64,000 nt of DNA. Source: Ochrobactrum sp. Q0168. Its GTDB lineage: Bacteria > Pseudomonadota > Alphaproteobacteria > Rhizobiales > Rhizobiaceae. The number at the start of each line of letters is the position of its first letter. Within the stretch, counting starts at the first letter, position 1. The notes beneath the pieces were generated by a model. It saw only the letters and a program-made list of their open reading frames with translations, ran no database searches and was not told the origin of the DNA. Made by a program: the position numbers and the translations under genes. This document shows positions 10,466 to 18,388 of this stretch, one piece after another. Location: positions 1-64,000 of the forward strand of contig NZ_JAELXQ010000009.1 of assembly GCF_016427605.1 (NCBI RefSeq), written 5' to 3'.

Positions 10466-11494
10466 TCAGCGCAATATCTTGGCATATTGCTGCGGATCCC
10501 AGCAGGTGCCTTCCTTGACGTCTTCCTTAGTCATGACACGGGACGGTGCGTAGATCTGTGTCTTGATCGCACCTGCGCCCTGCTTGTTCTGAAGCGCAAT
10601 CGTGATCGCGGTCCATGCGTCGCGACCCATGCCGGGAGAGTCGTAATTGATTGCTGCAGAATAGGTTCCATCCAGAAGGGCATCACACATGCTCTGCGCT
10701 CCACCACCGGATGTAATGAAATAAACCTGTCCCTGCTTGCCTGCCTGCTTGATTGCAGCGCCGGTGCCGATGCCCTGCCCGTCCCAGACATCGATGACGC
10801 CGCAAAGGTCGGGGTTCTGCTGCAGCGCGGTTTCGGTGATAGCGCGTGCCTTGGAAGCATCCCAGTCGGCAGCCTGACTGGACACGATCTTGATTTCAGG
10901 ATGCTCGTTGAACACCTTCATCATGCCCTGAACCTGATAATAGCTGACACCACCGGTCAGAACGCCCTGCACGATAGCAACTTTGTGCGATGTCTGGGTA
11001 TCGGCGCCACATTTTTTCACCATCATATTCGCGGCCTGTTCACCCATGGCGATAAAGTCCGGTCCGACGAAAGCGTCGGTCTGTACCGCGCCCTGCATAT
11101 TCAACTGCACCACAACGATGCCAGCCGCATTCGCCTGTTTGAGAAGGCGCGCCAGCGACTGCATATCTGGATTCTGGGTCACGATGACATCTGGATGCTC
11201 CGCAATCAGCGCGGTCATGCCCTGCGCCATTGCATCGGTGTTCCAATTGGGATCTTGCGATGAGAAACTCATCCCGTAGCGCTCGGCTTCAGTCTTGACC
11301 ACACCGCCCCAGGCCTGCGCCATATCGAAACCGATCGAGATCGGCAGATAAGCGATTTTTTTACCCGCCAGAGAACTCAAGGCCGGGTCGCGATAGGGGT
11401 CGTTCATGTCATCCGCCGCTTTGACGGATGCAGTTCCGATCACCAGCGCGGTTGCAGCCATTGCCGCATATTTCAGCAAGCTCGATTTGCTCAT
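10466..11494 (-). CDS. Periplasmic sugar-type solute-binding protein
   Basis: This 342-residue protein starts with a clear Sec signal peptide (MSKSSLLKYAAMAATALVIG then TASVKA) and continues as a periplasmic binding protein of the ribose/LacI-like fold (Peripla_BP_4 type): GKKIAYLPIS, VIVTQNPD, a central VQLNM strand and GVIDVWDGQG. A short C-terminal tail is rich in Asp, Glu and Lys. The start at 11494 has a GGAGGAGAG site. It is the third gene of the operon, 45 bases downstream of a permease gene, and is followed by a strong stem-loop. It should determine the specificity of the importer; the ligand is not evident, though the family binds monosaccharides, polyols and related molecules such as autoinducer-2. 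Confidence 0.92.
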   Translation of the reverse strand: MSKSSLLKYAAMAATALVIGTASVKAADDMNDPYRDPALSSLAGKKIAYLPISIGFDMAQAWGGVVKTEAERYGMSFSSQDPNWNTDAMAQGMTALIAEHPDVIVTQNPDMQSLARLLKQANAAGIVVVQLNMQGAVQTDAFVGPDFIAMGEQAANMMVKKCGADTQTSHKVAIVQGVLTGGVSYYQVQGMMKVFNEHPEIKIVSSQAADWDASKARAITETALQQNPDLCGVIDVWDGQGIGTGAAIKQAGKQGQVYFITSGGGAQSMCDALLDGTYSAAINYDSPGMGRDAWTAITIALQNKQGAGAIKTQIYAPSRVMTKEDVKEGTCWDPQQYAKILR

Positions 11495-11539
11495 AACTCT
11501 CTCCTCCCAAAAAGATTTAAATCGTGGCGAAAACTCCGG

Positions 11540-12526
11540 TCAGATATCCCCCTGCTGACCGGTTTGCTCGTCACGCGGATTGACGATGCTGTCGACGACA
11601 ATCGCCAGCAGCAGGATCAAACTCTTGACCACATTTTGAACTGTGTATTGGATATCCATAATCGTCATGCCGTTCATCAGAACGCCTATGAGAAGTGTTC
11701 CGACAATGACGTTGCGCACACTGCCTTTACCACCCGACAGACCAACCCCACCCAGAACGACGACCAGAATGACATCGTAAATCATGTTGGAGTTGACGAT
11801 GCGGGTATTCATCGCTTCAACAGAAGTGGCTGTGATGATCCCAGCTATAAATGCGATGCCTCCAGCAAGCACATATTGCAACACCAGCATGGGGCGCACG
11901 GCAACACCACCGATACGCGCGGCGGCGAGGTTGTCGCCGATCGCATAGACAAAGGTTCCAAATTTTGTGAACCGCAAGAACAGATAGACCACCAGCGCCA
12001 TGACAGCTGCGACGATGATTGGCATGGGCACGCCGAACAGTTTTCCCTGTCCCAGGCTGACGATCCATCCCATGGTCTTCGGCATATAAACAACGTCAGT
12101 GCCCACGATCAGATGCGCGCGACCGAAACCATAAACGACGGTTGCCATGGCAAGCGTGGCGAAAAGTGGGGGAATTTCCGCATAGGCAACCAGGATGCCA
12201 GTGCAGAGCGCTACGCCCAAGGCAAAAAGCAAACCAAGCGACAGCGCGGCATAAACAGGGGTTCCCGCATTGATCATCTGCATCGCCCAGGCGATGGAAA
12301 TCGCCATTATCGCGACCAGTGACAGGTCGATGCCGCGTCCGAGCACCACAATCAACATGCCAAGTCCAAGAATACCCAGAACAGCAACACTCCGCATCAA
12401 GGACAGAATGTTGTTGCGATCCAGAAAATTGTTGAGCGTCAAGGAGAAGACGATGAAAAGCAGCACCGTCAATAGAAAGACGATCTTTTCCTGATTGAGA
12501 TAACGGAATATTTTCCGGGTATTCAC
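11540..12526 (-). CDS. ABC importer permease, ribose (BPD_transp_2) type
   Basis: The 328-residue product is an integral inner-membrane protein with about nine or ten hydrophobic segments. It carries LNNFLDRNNIL and a GRGIDLSLVA motif near residue 64, the counterpart of the GGIDLS motif in RbsC-like permeases, plus the conserved VLGGVGLSGGKGS loop near 255. The start is a GTG at 12526 with GGAGG eight bases upstream. Together with the permease half of the fusion gene it would form the transmembrane channel, a heterodimer being unusual but known for this family. It is preceded by a 244-base leader containing an inverted repeat. Confidence 0.92.
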   Translation of the reverse strand: MNTRKIFRYLNQEKIVFLLTVLLFIVFSLTLNNFLDRNNILSLMRSVAVLGILGLGMLIVVLGRGIDLSLVAIMAISIAWAMQMINAGTPVYAALSLGLLFALGVALCTGILVAYAEIPPLFATLAMATVVYGFGRAHLIVGTDVVYMPKTMGWIVSLGQGKLFGVPMPIIVAAVMALVVYLFLRFTKFGTFVYAIGDNLAAARIGGVAVRPMLVLQYVLAGGIAFIAGIITATSVEAMNTRIVNSNMIYDVILVVVLGGVGLSGGKGSVRNVIVGTLLIGVLMNGMTIMDIQYTVQNVVKSLILLLAIVVDSIVNPRDEQTGQQGDI

Positions 12527-12628
12527 GACCGGTATCCTCCCCTTTTGATCAGTCCTTCAGACTGCCAAAGTCCGACTGCCTTCGACGTCTTCGCGTCCGG
12601 TCAGTCGCATCCTCCCACATGGCCGTCT

Positions 12629-12658
12629 GCAAGCGCCAAAAAGCATTGAAGCGCTTGC
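12629..12658. promoter_or_regulatory. Inverted repeat in the leader of the ABC operon
   Basis: GCAAGCGC at 12629-12636 and GCGCTTGC at 12651-12658 are a perfect 8-base inverted repeat with a 14-base gap, inside the 244-base space (12527-12770) between the SDR gene and the permease gene. AT-rich sequence at 12670-12750 could carry a promoter. The repeat might be a two-half-site operator or the hairpin of an internal terminator; no T-run follows on the minus strand. Confidence 0.4.
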
Positions 12659-12770
12659 GGATCAGCAAAACTATAACAGGCAGTCGCTTTAATTAAATTA
12701 TCAAATTGCGTTAATCTCTATACATGAATGTTATGGCGAAATTACTTTTGCAACCGCCCTTACAGGCGTC

Positions 12771-13556
12771 TTATATCGTTCGTCCGCCATCCACCGGCAA
12801 CAAGACTCCAGTCAGAAACGCAGCATCGTCGGACGCCAGATAAAGGGCGGCATGGGCGATGTCGGCAGGACGGGAAAGCCGGCCCATCGGGATCGTTGCA
12901 AGGAATTTTGTTCGGTTCTCTGGCGTATCCGGCATGCCCATGAAGCTTTCCAGGAGACCGGTTTCGCCCAGTACCGGACAAATGCAATTGACACGAATAT
13001 TGTCAGGAGCGAGTTCGACGGCCATGGACTGTGAAAGGATGTTGACCGCCCCCTTGGTGCCATTATACCAGGTGAGGCCGGGGCGTGGCCTTATACCCGC
13101 AACGGAACCGATATTGATAATGGTTCCGCCACCATTGGCACGCATCAGCGGCACCACAGCCTGAGCCATCAGATATATCGATTTGACATTGATGCGGTAA
13201 ACGCGGTCGAATGTATCTTCATCCACATCCAGCATCGGTTGATTACGATGTGTCCAGCCAGCATTGTTGACCACGATATCTGGCGCGCCAGCTTTTTCGG
13301 TGACGAAAGCGATAGCGCGTTCGACATCGGCTTTCGAACCGACATCCGCGGTGGTCGAAAAGGCTTTTTCCCCAATTGCCGCAGCCACTTTTTCCGCTGC
13401 TTCGGGACGAATGTCGAGGACGGCGACAGTCGCTCCTTCGGCTGCAAACAAACGCGCAATGCCTTCACCAAAGCCGCCTGCCGCGCCGGTCACTATGGCG
13501 ACTTTGCCAGCCAAACGACCTTTGGTTTCTACCTCATTCCCAACATGCTGGTTCAT
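12771..13556 (-). CDS. Short-chain dehydrogenase/reductase (SDR)
   Basis: A classical 261-residue SDR. The cofactor motif is TGAAGGFG (23-30), with an Asp at the end of the second strand (VLDIR) favouring NAD; NNAG is at 97-100 and the catalytic set is Ser151, Tyr164 and Lys168 (YNGTK). The C-terminus has the usual TGVLLPVDGG. ATG 13556 has a GGAGG site seven bases upstream. It is the first gene of the minus-strand operon or a single gene ahead of it, since 244 bases separate it from the permease. It would oxidise a hydroxyl or reduce a keto group of the imported compound. Annotation pipelines often call such proteins FabG-like, which is not supported by context here. Confidence 0.9.
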   Translation of the reverse strand: MNQHVGNEVETKGRLAGKVAIVTGAAGGFGEGIARLFAAEGATVAVLDIRPEAAEKVAAAIGEKAFSTTADVGSKADVERAIAFVTEKAGAPDIVVNNAGWTHRNQPMLDVDEDTFDRVYRINVKSIYLMAQAVVPLMRANGGGTIINIGSVAGIRPRPGLTWYNGTKGAVNILSQSMAVELAPDNIRVNCICPVLGETGLLESFMGMPDTPENRTKFLATIPMGRLSRPADIAHAALYLASDDAAFLTGVLLPVDGGRTI

Positions 13557-13652
13557 CGTCAATCCTCCCTCCAGAGCGTTCCACGGGAAGAGGTTGCGAC
13601 GTACAGGCTTATATTTCAAAGATAATATTCAGCTCACTGCCATAGCAAACTA

Positions 13653-14609
13653 CTATGGCTCACCTTCGTTTCGAAGCGCTTTTGCGCCGCTCCATTGGCC
13701 GGTTTCAGCGAGCTTTAACAGCGTTTCGCGGCATAGAGCCTCAATGGCGGCAACTGCATTGGTCATGGGTCGGTCTGCGGGGCGCACAAGATGAACGGCT
13801 CGCTTCAGTTCCGGCTTGCTGATCCGCCAGGATCGTAACCGACCTTCACGCGTCTCGCGCGAAATAGCGTTGAACGGGAGGATCGAGTAGCCGATGCCTC
13901 TTTCCACCAACTCTTTGATATTGCCGTATGAATCGACGTCGATAATCGTATTCAACACATGGCCAGTTTCCGCAGCGGCCCGCTCGAGAAGCTCACGCAA
14001 TCCATGGCTTGAGCTCGGCAGGATCAATGGCAAACGGGCAACGTCCCTCAGTGTCACTGCGCCAAAAGCTGGAGTCGTCACGTCTTCCATCGGCGTTGCT
14101 GGTCCCAACAGGCACAACTCTTCTGTCAGCACCGGATGGGATGTCAGCACCCGGTCCTCGACCGGAATATAGAGCACGGCAATATCGACACGCCGCTCGC
14201 GTATCCATTCGGTGATGAAGCCGCTCATCGCCTCAGCAATCCTAAGCCGAATTTTCGGATAACGCTCTCGCGCAACGATGATCAGGGGAACTGACAGTAT
14301 CTGACTGATTGTGCCCGGCAAGCCCAAGCGCACCTCCCCGGAAGGCTCTGCTTCATGGCCGCGAATCTCTTCTTGCGCGACAGCGAACTGATCGAGAATC
14401 GTCCGCGCATTGCGCAGCAAGATCTCACCCGCTTCGGTCGCTATCACACCTTGCGGGCTACGGAACAATAGCGGCGTTCCGAGATCAGCCTCCATATTGC
14501 GCACATGCAGGCTAAGAGCAGGTTGAGCCACATTCAACGTCGCCGCCGCTTTGGAAAACGACCCTTGTTCGATGATGGCCACGAAATAGCGGAGTTGCCG
14601 AATATCCAC
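13653..14609 (-). CDS. LysR-type transcriptional regulator
   Basis: This 318-residue protein has an N-terminal winged helix-turn-helix (RQLRYFVAIIEQGSFSKAA, then LNVAQPALS) and a C-terminal effector domain of the LysR family. I chose the GTG at 14609, which has GGAGG five bases upstream and gives the usual MDIRQL start; a TTG at 14621 is possible but less likely. It lies 99 bases after the CoA-transferase gene and 96 bases before the SDR gene on the same strand, so it could control the itaconate-type cluster, the ABC operon, or both. LysR-type regulators are known next to itaconate degradation genes in Pseudomonas and Yersinia, which slightly favours the first option. Confidence 0.92.
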   Translation of the reverse strand: MDIRQLRYFVAIIEQGSFSKAAATLNVAQPALSLHVRNMEADLGTPLLFRSPQGVIATEAGEILLRNARTILDQFAVAQEEIRGHEAEPSGEVRLGLPGTISQILSVPLIIVARERYPKIRLRIAEAMSGFITEWIRERRVDIAVLYIPVEDRVLTSHPVLTEELCLLGPATPMEDVTTPAFGAVTLRDVARLPLILPSSSHGLRELLERAAAETGHVLNTIIDVDSYGNIKELVERGIGYSILPFNAISRETREGRLRSWRISKPELKRAVHLVRPADRPMTNAVAAIEALCRETLLKLAETGQWSGAKALRNEGEP

Positions 14610-14708
14610 CCCGACCTCCAATATTTTTTTATCGCTAAGCGAAACCCCTTCACTTTCCGCTATAGTGAGAACGAAATCCGACCTGTCAAGAATGGCTGAT
14701 GATTTGCC

Positions 14709-15848
14709 TCAGGCGGAAACAGGATTCGCTGCAAATTCCCGGCGCAGCCGTTCTGTGTCGGCTCCCAGCGCCGGAACTGCGCCCAATTCTGGTATGACGC
14801 CGTCAGCAACAGCGCCGGGTGCTAACAGACGCACAGGACCACTGGGCGTATCGACCGACATATAGCGGTTCTGCGGATGGTCGGCGACATCCTCCAACGT
14901 GCTGACACGCCCATAGGCTATCCGCGCTGTGCGCAGCCTTTCCGCCATTTCATCGCGCGGAAAGGAGCGGAAAACCGGTTCAACCACAGCATTGAGTGCT
15001 TCGCGATTTTTCACCCGCTCGCTGTTTGATGCGAAACGGGGATCAATGACCAGTTCGCTTTGTTCCAGCACTTCATTACAGAAGTCAGACCATTCTCGCT
15101 CGTTCTGGATGGCAAACAGAACAGATTTTCCATCTGCGCAATCATAGGCGCCATAGGGTGCGATGGTGGGATGACTGAGGCCGTTGCGCGCAGGCGCTTT
15201 GCCGCCATAAGCAAATTGCAGATAGGGAACATTCATCCAGTCCGAAAGCGCATGGTAAAGCGATACAGAAATATGTCGCCCCTTTCCTGTTCGCTGTCGG
15301 GCAAAAAGCGCGGTCAGAACGGCCTGGGTGGCGGTCATTCCAGCCGCGATGTCGCACACGGAAACCCCCACACGCGCCGAACCATGTTCATTCCCCGTAA
15401 TGGAGGCAAGCCCGCTTTCCGCCTGAACCAGGAGGTCATAAGCTTTCAAATCACGAAGTGGGCCCTCGTCGCCATAGCCTGAGATAGAACACGTAATCAG
15501 ACCCGGAAATTGCGCTCTCAATGTTTCCGGCCCAAAGCCGAGCCGTTCAACCGCACCCGGCGCCAGGTTTTGGATAAAGACATCGGCCTGACTGATCATA
15601 TTCATCAGGATCATGCGGTCTTCCGGCTGTTTGAGATCAAGGCAGATCGATTCCTTGCCGCGGTTAAGCCAGACAAAATAGGCGCTTTCGCCATGAACGA
15701 GATGGTCGTATTCGCGGGCAAAATCGCCTTCGGGACGTTCAACCTTGATAACCCGCGCACCGGCGTCTGCCAGCTTACACGAGAGGTAGGGCGCGGCAAC
15801 CGCCTGCTCAACGGATATGACAAGCACGCCTTCCAGATCTGATTTCAT
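14709..15848 (-). CDS. ict: Class III (CaiB/BaiF) CoA-transferase, probable itaconate CoA-transferase
   Basis: A 379-residue CaiB/BaiF family CoA-transferase. The catalytic Asp is Asp138 in AYDLLVQ; the N-terminal part has VLVISVEQAVAAPYLS and VIKVERPEGDFAR, and a VWLNRGKES segment follows. The family moves CoA between carboxylic acids through an aspartyl-CoA intermediate. The assignment to itaconate rests on context: the divergent genes encode a citramalyl-CoA lyase-like, an MmgE/PrpD, an acyl-CoA dehydrogenase and a MaoC-type hydratase, the same set known around ict-ich-ccl in Pseudomonas aeruginosa. It could instead use mesaconate, succinate or citramalate. ATG 15848 is preferred to the far upstream start at 15995, whose extra 49 residues look unlike the family. 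Confidence 0.8.
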   Translation of the reverse strand: MKSDLEGVLVISVEQAVAAPYLSCKLADAGARVIKVERPEGDFAREYDHLVHGESAYFVWLNRGKESICLDLKQPEDRMILMNMISQADVFIQNLAPGAVERLGFGPETLRAQFPGLITCSISGYGDEGPLRDLKAYDLLVQAESGLASITGNEHGSARVGVSVCDIAAGMTATQAVLTALFARQRTGKGRHISVSLYHALSDWMNVPYLQFAYGGKAPARNGLSHPTIAPYGAYDCADGKSVLFAIQNEREWSDFCNEVLEQSELVIDPRFASNSERVKNREALNAVVEPVFRSFPRDEMAERLRTARIAYGRVSTLEDVADHPQNRYMSVDTPSGPVRLLAPGAVADGVIPELGAVPALGADTERLRREFAANPVSA

Positions 15849-16035
15849 TGCTCCCGCCAGCTTCTTGCGCTCTGTAAAACTCAATTCTCTCTGCTTGCAA
15901 AAAGCATGGCCGATTTCCGCCATCACTTCAAATAACACTGAAATGGGGCATCCATATAAAAATGTTATCTCCAATTGGCGCTCTTGCATAAGCATATCCT
16001 ATGGGTCCACCAGCAAAAATATATTGGCAAACTGC

Positions 16036-16053
16036 ATCATCAGTCTTGATGAT
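16036..16053. promoter_or_regulatory. Perfect dyad between the divergent ict and ccl genes (candidate operator)
   Basis: ATCATCA at 16036-16042 and TGATGAT at 16047-16053 form a perfect 7-base dyad with a 4-base centre, 42 bases before the ccl start codon and inside the 247-base divergent intergenic region. Its size and T-N11-A-like layout fit a LysR-type binding site. The nearby LysR gene at 13653-14609 is the obvious candidate to bind it. Confidence 0.45.
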
Positions 16054-16095
16054 CCATAAGGCGAACTCTGAATTTCGACATTGAAATGAGGCTCA

Positions 16096-16923
16096 ATGCC
16101 ACTCGACCTTGCTGATCAAGCGCTTTTTCTCTTCGTTCCGGCAGATCGACCCGAACGTTTTTCAAAGGCTGCAGCTGCCGGTGCGGACAGTATTATTATC
16201 GATCTCGAAGACGCTGTTTCGCCCGCAACTAAAAATGATGCGCGAACAACGCTCACCACCACTCTGACAAGCGCACCACTTTCTGGCAGTGTTTTCATAC
16301 GAATAAACGGAGTGGGAACGTCCTGGCATGATGCGGATGTTGAGGCTTTGACTCAGCTGCAACCGGACGGGGTGGTACTGCCGAAAGCTGAAAGAGCCGA
16401 CCAGATCGAACGTCTGCGCAAAAGGCTGCCGGGCCGTACTCTAATCGTCGCTCTAATCGAAACCGCTTTAGGGCTTTCAGCCGCTCAGACCATTGCCGAA
16501 AAAGCCGACCGGCTTGCTTTCGGTTCCATTGACCTCGCCGCCGATCTCGGTTGCGCGCATAGTCGGGAAGCGCTCCTTCTGGCGCGAAGTCAGACTGTTC
16601 TCGCCTCCAGACTTGCAGGCAAACCAGCCCCCATCGATGGTGTCACTCTATCGATCAAGGATGATGCAGCCACGCAAGCCGACGCACGATATGCCGTAGA
16701 ACTTGGTTTCGGTGGTAAGCTGCTCATTCACCCGGCGCAGATCGAGCCGTGCAGGCAAGGCTTTGCCCCCACACCAGACAACATCGCCTGGGCATCGAAA
16801 ATCCTGTCACAAGCCGACGACGGCGCTGCGCGTGCGGTAGACGGAACGATGGTCGATTTGCCAGTCCTGCTGCGCGCCCGGCAGATCCTGCGCGCGCAGC
16901 AGCGCTTTTCAAAGGATAGATAA
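16096..16923 (+). CDS. ccl: HpcH/HpaI (CitE-like) lyase, probable (S)-citramalyl-CoA lyase
   Basis: This 275-residue TIM-barrel protein is CitE-like. It shows FVPADRPERF at the N-terminus, the metal-binding IDLEDAV (about 34-40), FIRING, VLPKAE, the Glu of LIETALGL and the FGSIDLAADLG segment. The known reaction is cleavage of (S)-citramalyl-CoA to pyruvate and acetyl-CoA, the last step of itaconate breakdown; malyl-CoA or beta-methylmalyl-CoA are other substrates in the family. ATG 16096 has GAGG four bases upstream. It begins a plus-strand operon and is one base away from the next gene, so the two are very probably co-translated. Confidence 0.82.
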   Translation: MPLDLADQALFLFVPADRPERFSKAAAAGADSIIIDLEDAVSPATKNDARTTLTTTLTSAPLSGSVFIRINGVGTSWHDADVEALTQLQPDGVVLPKAERADQIERLRKRLPGRTLIVALIETALGLSAAQTIAEKADRLAFGSIDLAADLGCAHSREALLLARSQTVLASRLAGKPAPIDGVTLSIKDDAATQADARYAVELGFGGKLLIHPAQIEPCRQGFAPTPDNIAWASKILSQADDGAARAVDGTMVDLPVLLRARQILRAQQRFSKDR

Positions 16924-16924
16924 C

Positions 16925-18283
16925 ATGATTGCGATTACCGATATTTTGTCTCGCTACGTCGCGGATCTGGACTATTCCATACTGCCGCCCGAAGTGCCGG
17001 AACGGGCAAAACATCTGGCAATCGATCTCATCGGCAGCATTATCCGGGCGGGACATGAAGCAGAGTCGACGCAGAGCATTCTGGCAATGCTTGCCACGCT
17101 TGGTCTCGACAATCGCGGAGAAGCAACCGTCTTTGGAGCGTCACGCGGATATAACCCGGCGATCGCTGCGCTGCTAAATGGTGCACTTGGCCATTCACTC
17201 GACTTCGACGATACCCATGCCGACAGTTCCCTGCATCCGAGTGCCCCCGTTGTACCGGCAGCCTTTGCAGCCGCAGAAATGACTGGCGCCTCAGGTGAAG
17301 CTCTTTTGACTGCGATCGTTGCCGGTTACGAAATATGCTGTCGCCTCGGCAATGCGCTCGACCCGACGGCGCATTATGCGCGCGGATTTCATCCTACTGC
17401 CACTGCAGGTGTTTTCGGCGCTGCGGCAGCAGCCGGAAAACTATTTGGCCTCAACGCTGCCGGTCTTGCTTCTGCCTTCGGTGTTGCAGCAAGTCAGGCT
17501 GCGGGTTCGCTGCAGTTTCTGGTCAATGGCGGCTGGAATAAACGGTATCAGGTCGGCGCTGCGGCGATGAACGGGCTGATTGCCGCGTCACTTGCAAAAC
17601 AAGGTTTCATGGGTGCAGGCGAAGCCATTGAAGGCAAACATGGCCTGCTGACAGGCTATACCGATAACCCGCGCCCCGAGCGTGCCGTGGCGGAGCTTGG
17701 AACCGTTTATGAAACGATGAAAATCGGCGTCAAACCCTATCCATCGTGCCGATATACCCATGCCGCCATTGATGGCCTGCTGCGTTTGCGACGCGAGAAC
17801 AGATGGACAGCAGAAGACATTTTGTCCGTCGGTATCGGACTGCACAAAAATGGCATCGTTCTCACCGGCGCACCACTGAATGAAAAGCGTCGCCCGCGCA
17901 GCGTCGTGGATGGCCAGTTCTCCATGCCTTTTACAGCCGCAATCGCCTTGCACAAAGGCAGTTTTGGTTGGGACGACTATGCCTTGCTCGGCAATCCAGA
18001 GGTGGAGGCGATTTCAGCCCGCATCGACGTTCAGCGTGATGAAAGCCTTGAAGGCCTGCGACATCCCTTCGGCGCAAAGATCGCGGTGCGAACACCAACG
18101 GGACTTGTTGAAAGCACCATTCTGGATCCATCCGGCGAGCCCGATAGCTTTCCAGTCACTGCCGAACGGGAGGCGAAATTCATGACGCTCGCAACGCCGG
18201 TTCTGGCCAACAAAACGGCCGCGCTCTTCGCGTGCCTGGATCGGATGGAAACATGGAAGGACAGCCGCGACGTCCGTCTTTAG
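16925..18283 (+). CDS. MmgE/PrpD family protein
   Basis: The 452-residue product belongs to the MmgE/PrpD family, which contains 2-methylcitrate dehydratase, cis-aconitate decarboxylase and several isomerases or hydratases acting on tricarboxylates and related acids. Visible hallmarks are HSLDFDDTH near residue 97, GYEICCRLG, RGFHPTAT and, in the C-terminal lid region, PYPSCRYTHAAID. Length is normal. It follows ccl after one base. In the Pseudomonas aeruginosa itaconate locus an MmgE/PrpD gene occupies a comparable place, so a role in handling an itaconate-related acid is likely, but whether it hydrates, isomerises or decarboxylates cannot be read here. Confidence 0.88.
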   Translation: MIAITDILSRYVADLDYSILPPEVPERAKHLAIDLIGSIIRAGHEAESTQSILAMLATLGLDNRGEATVFGASRGYNPAIAALLNGALGHSLDFDDTHADSSLHPSAPVVPAAFAAAEMTGASGEALLTAIVAGYEICCRLGNALDPTAHYARGFHPTATAGVFGAAAAAGKLFGLNAAGLASAFGVAASQAAGSLQFLVNGGWNKRYQVGAAAMNGLIAASLAKQGFMGAGEAIEGKHGLLTGYTDNPRPERAVAELGTVYETMKIGVKPYPSCRYTHAAIDGLLRLRRENRWTAEDILSVGIGLHKNGIVLTGAPLNEKRRPRSVVDGQFSMPFTAAIALHKGSFGWDDYALLGNPEVEAISARIDVQRDESLEGLRHPFGAKIAVRTPTGLVESTILDPSGEPDSFPVTAEREAKFMTLATPVLANKTAALFACLDRMETWKDSRDVRL

Positions 18284-18388
18284 CTATATCTTTCTGACAT
18301 ATACGGCCTCATCAAACTGTATTTGTAGTTATAGCAATCGTTTTCTAGTTTCGATCTGACTCAAGCAATTATGAAGAGAGGACACGAC

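Noticed and set aside
10424-11263. Long plus-strand frame (about 279 codons)
   Set aside because: It lies wholly opposite the binding-protein gene, whose signal peptide, fold and ribosome site are clear; the antisense product has no recognisable domain.
11564-12322. Plus-strand frame opposite the permease gene
   Set aside because: The His/Asp-rich product is a reverse-complement artefact of membrane-segment codons.
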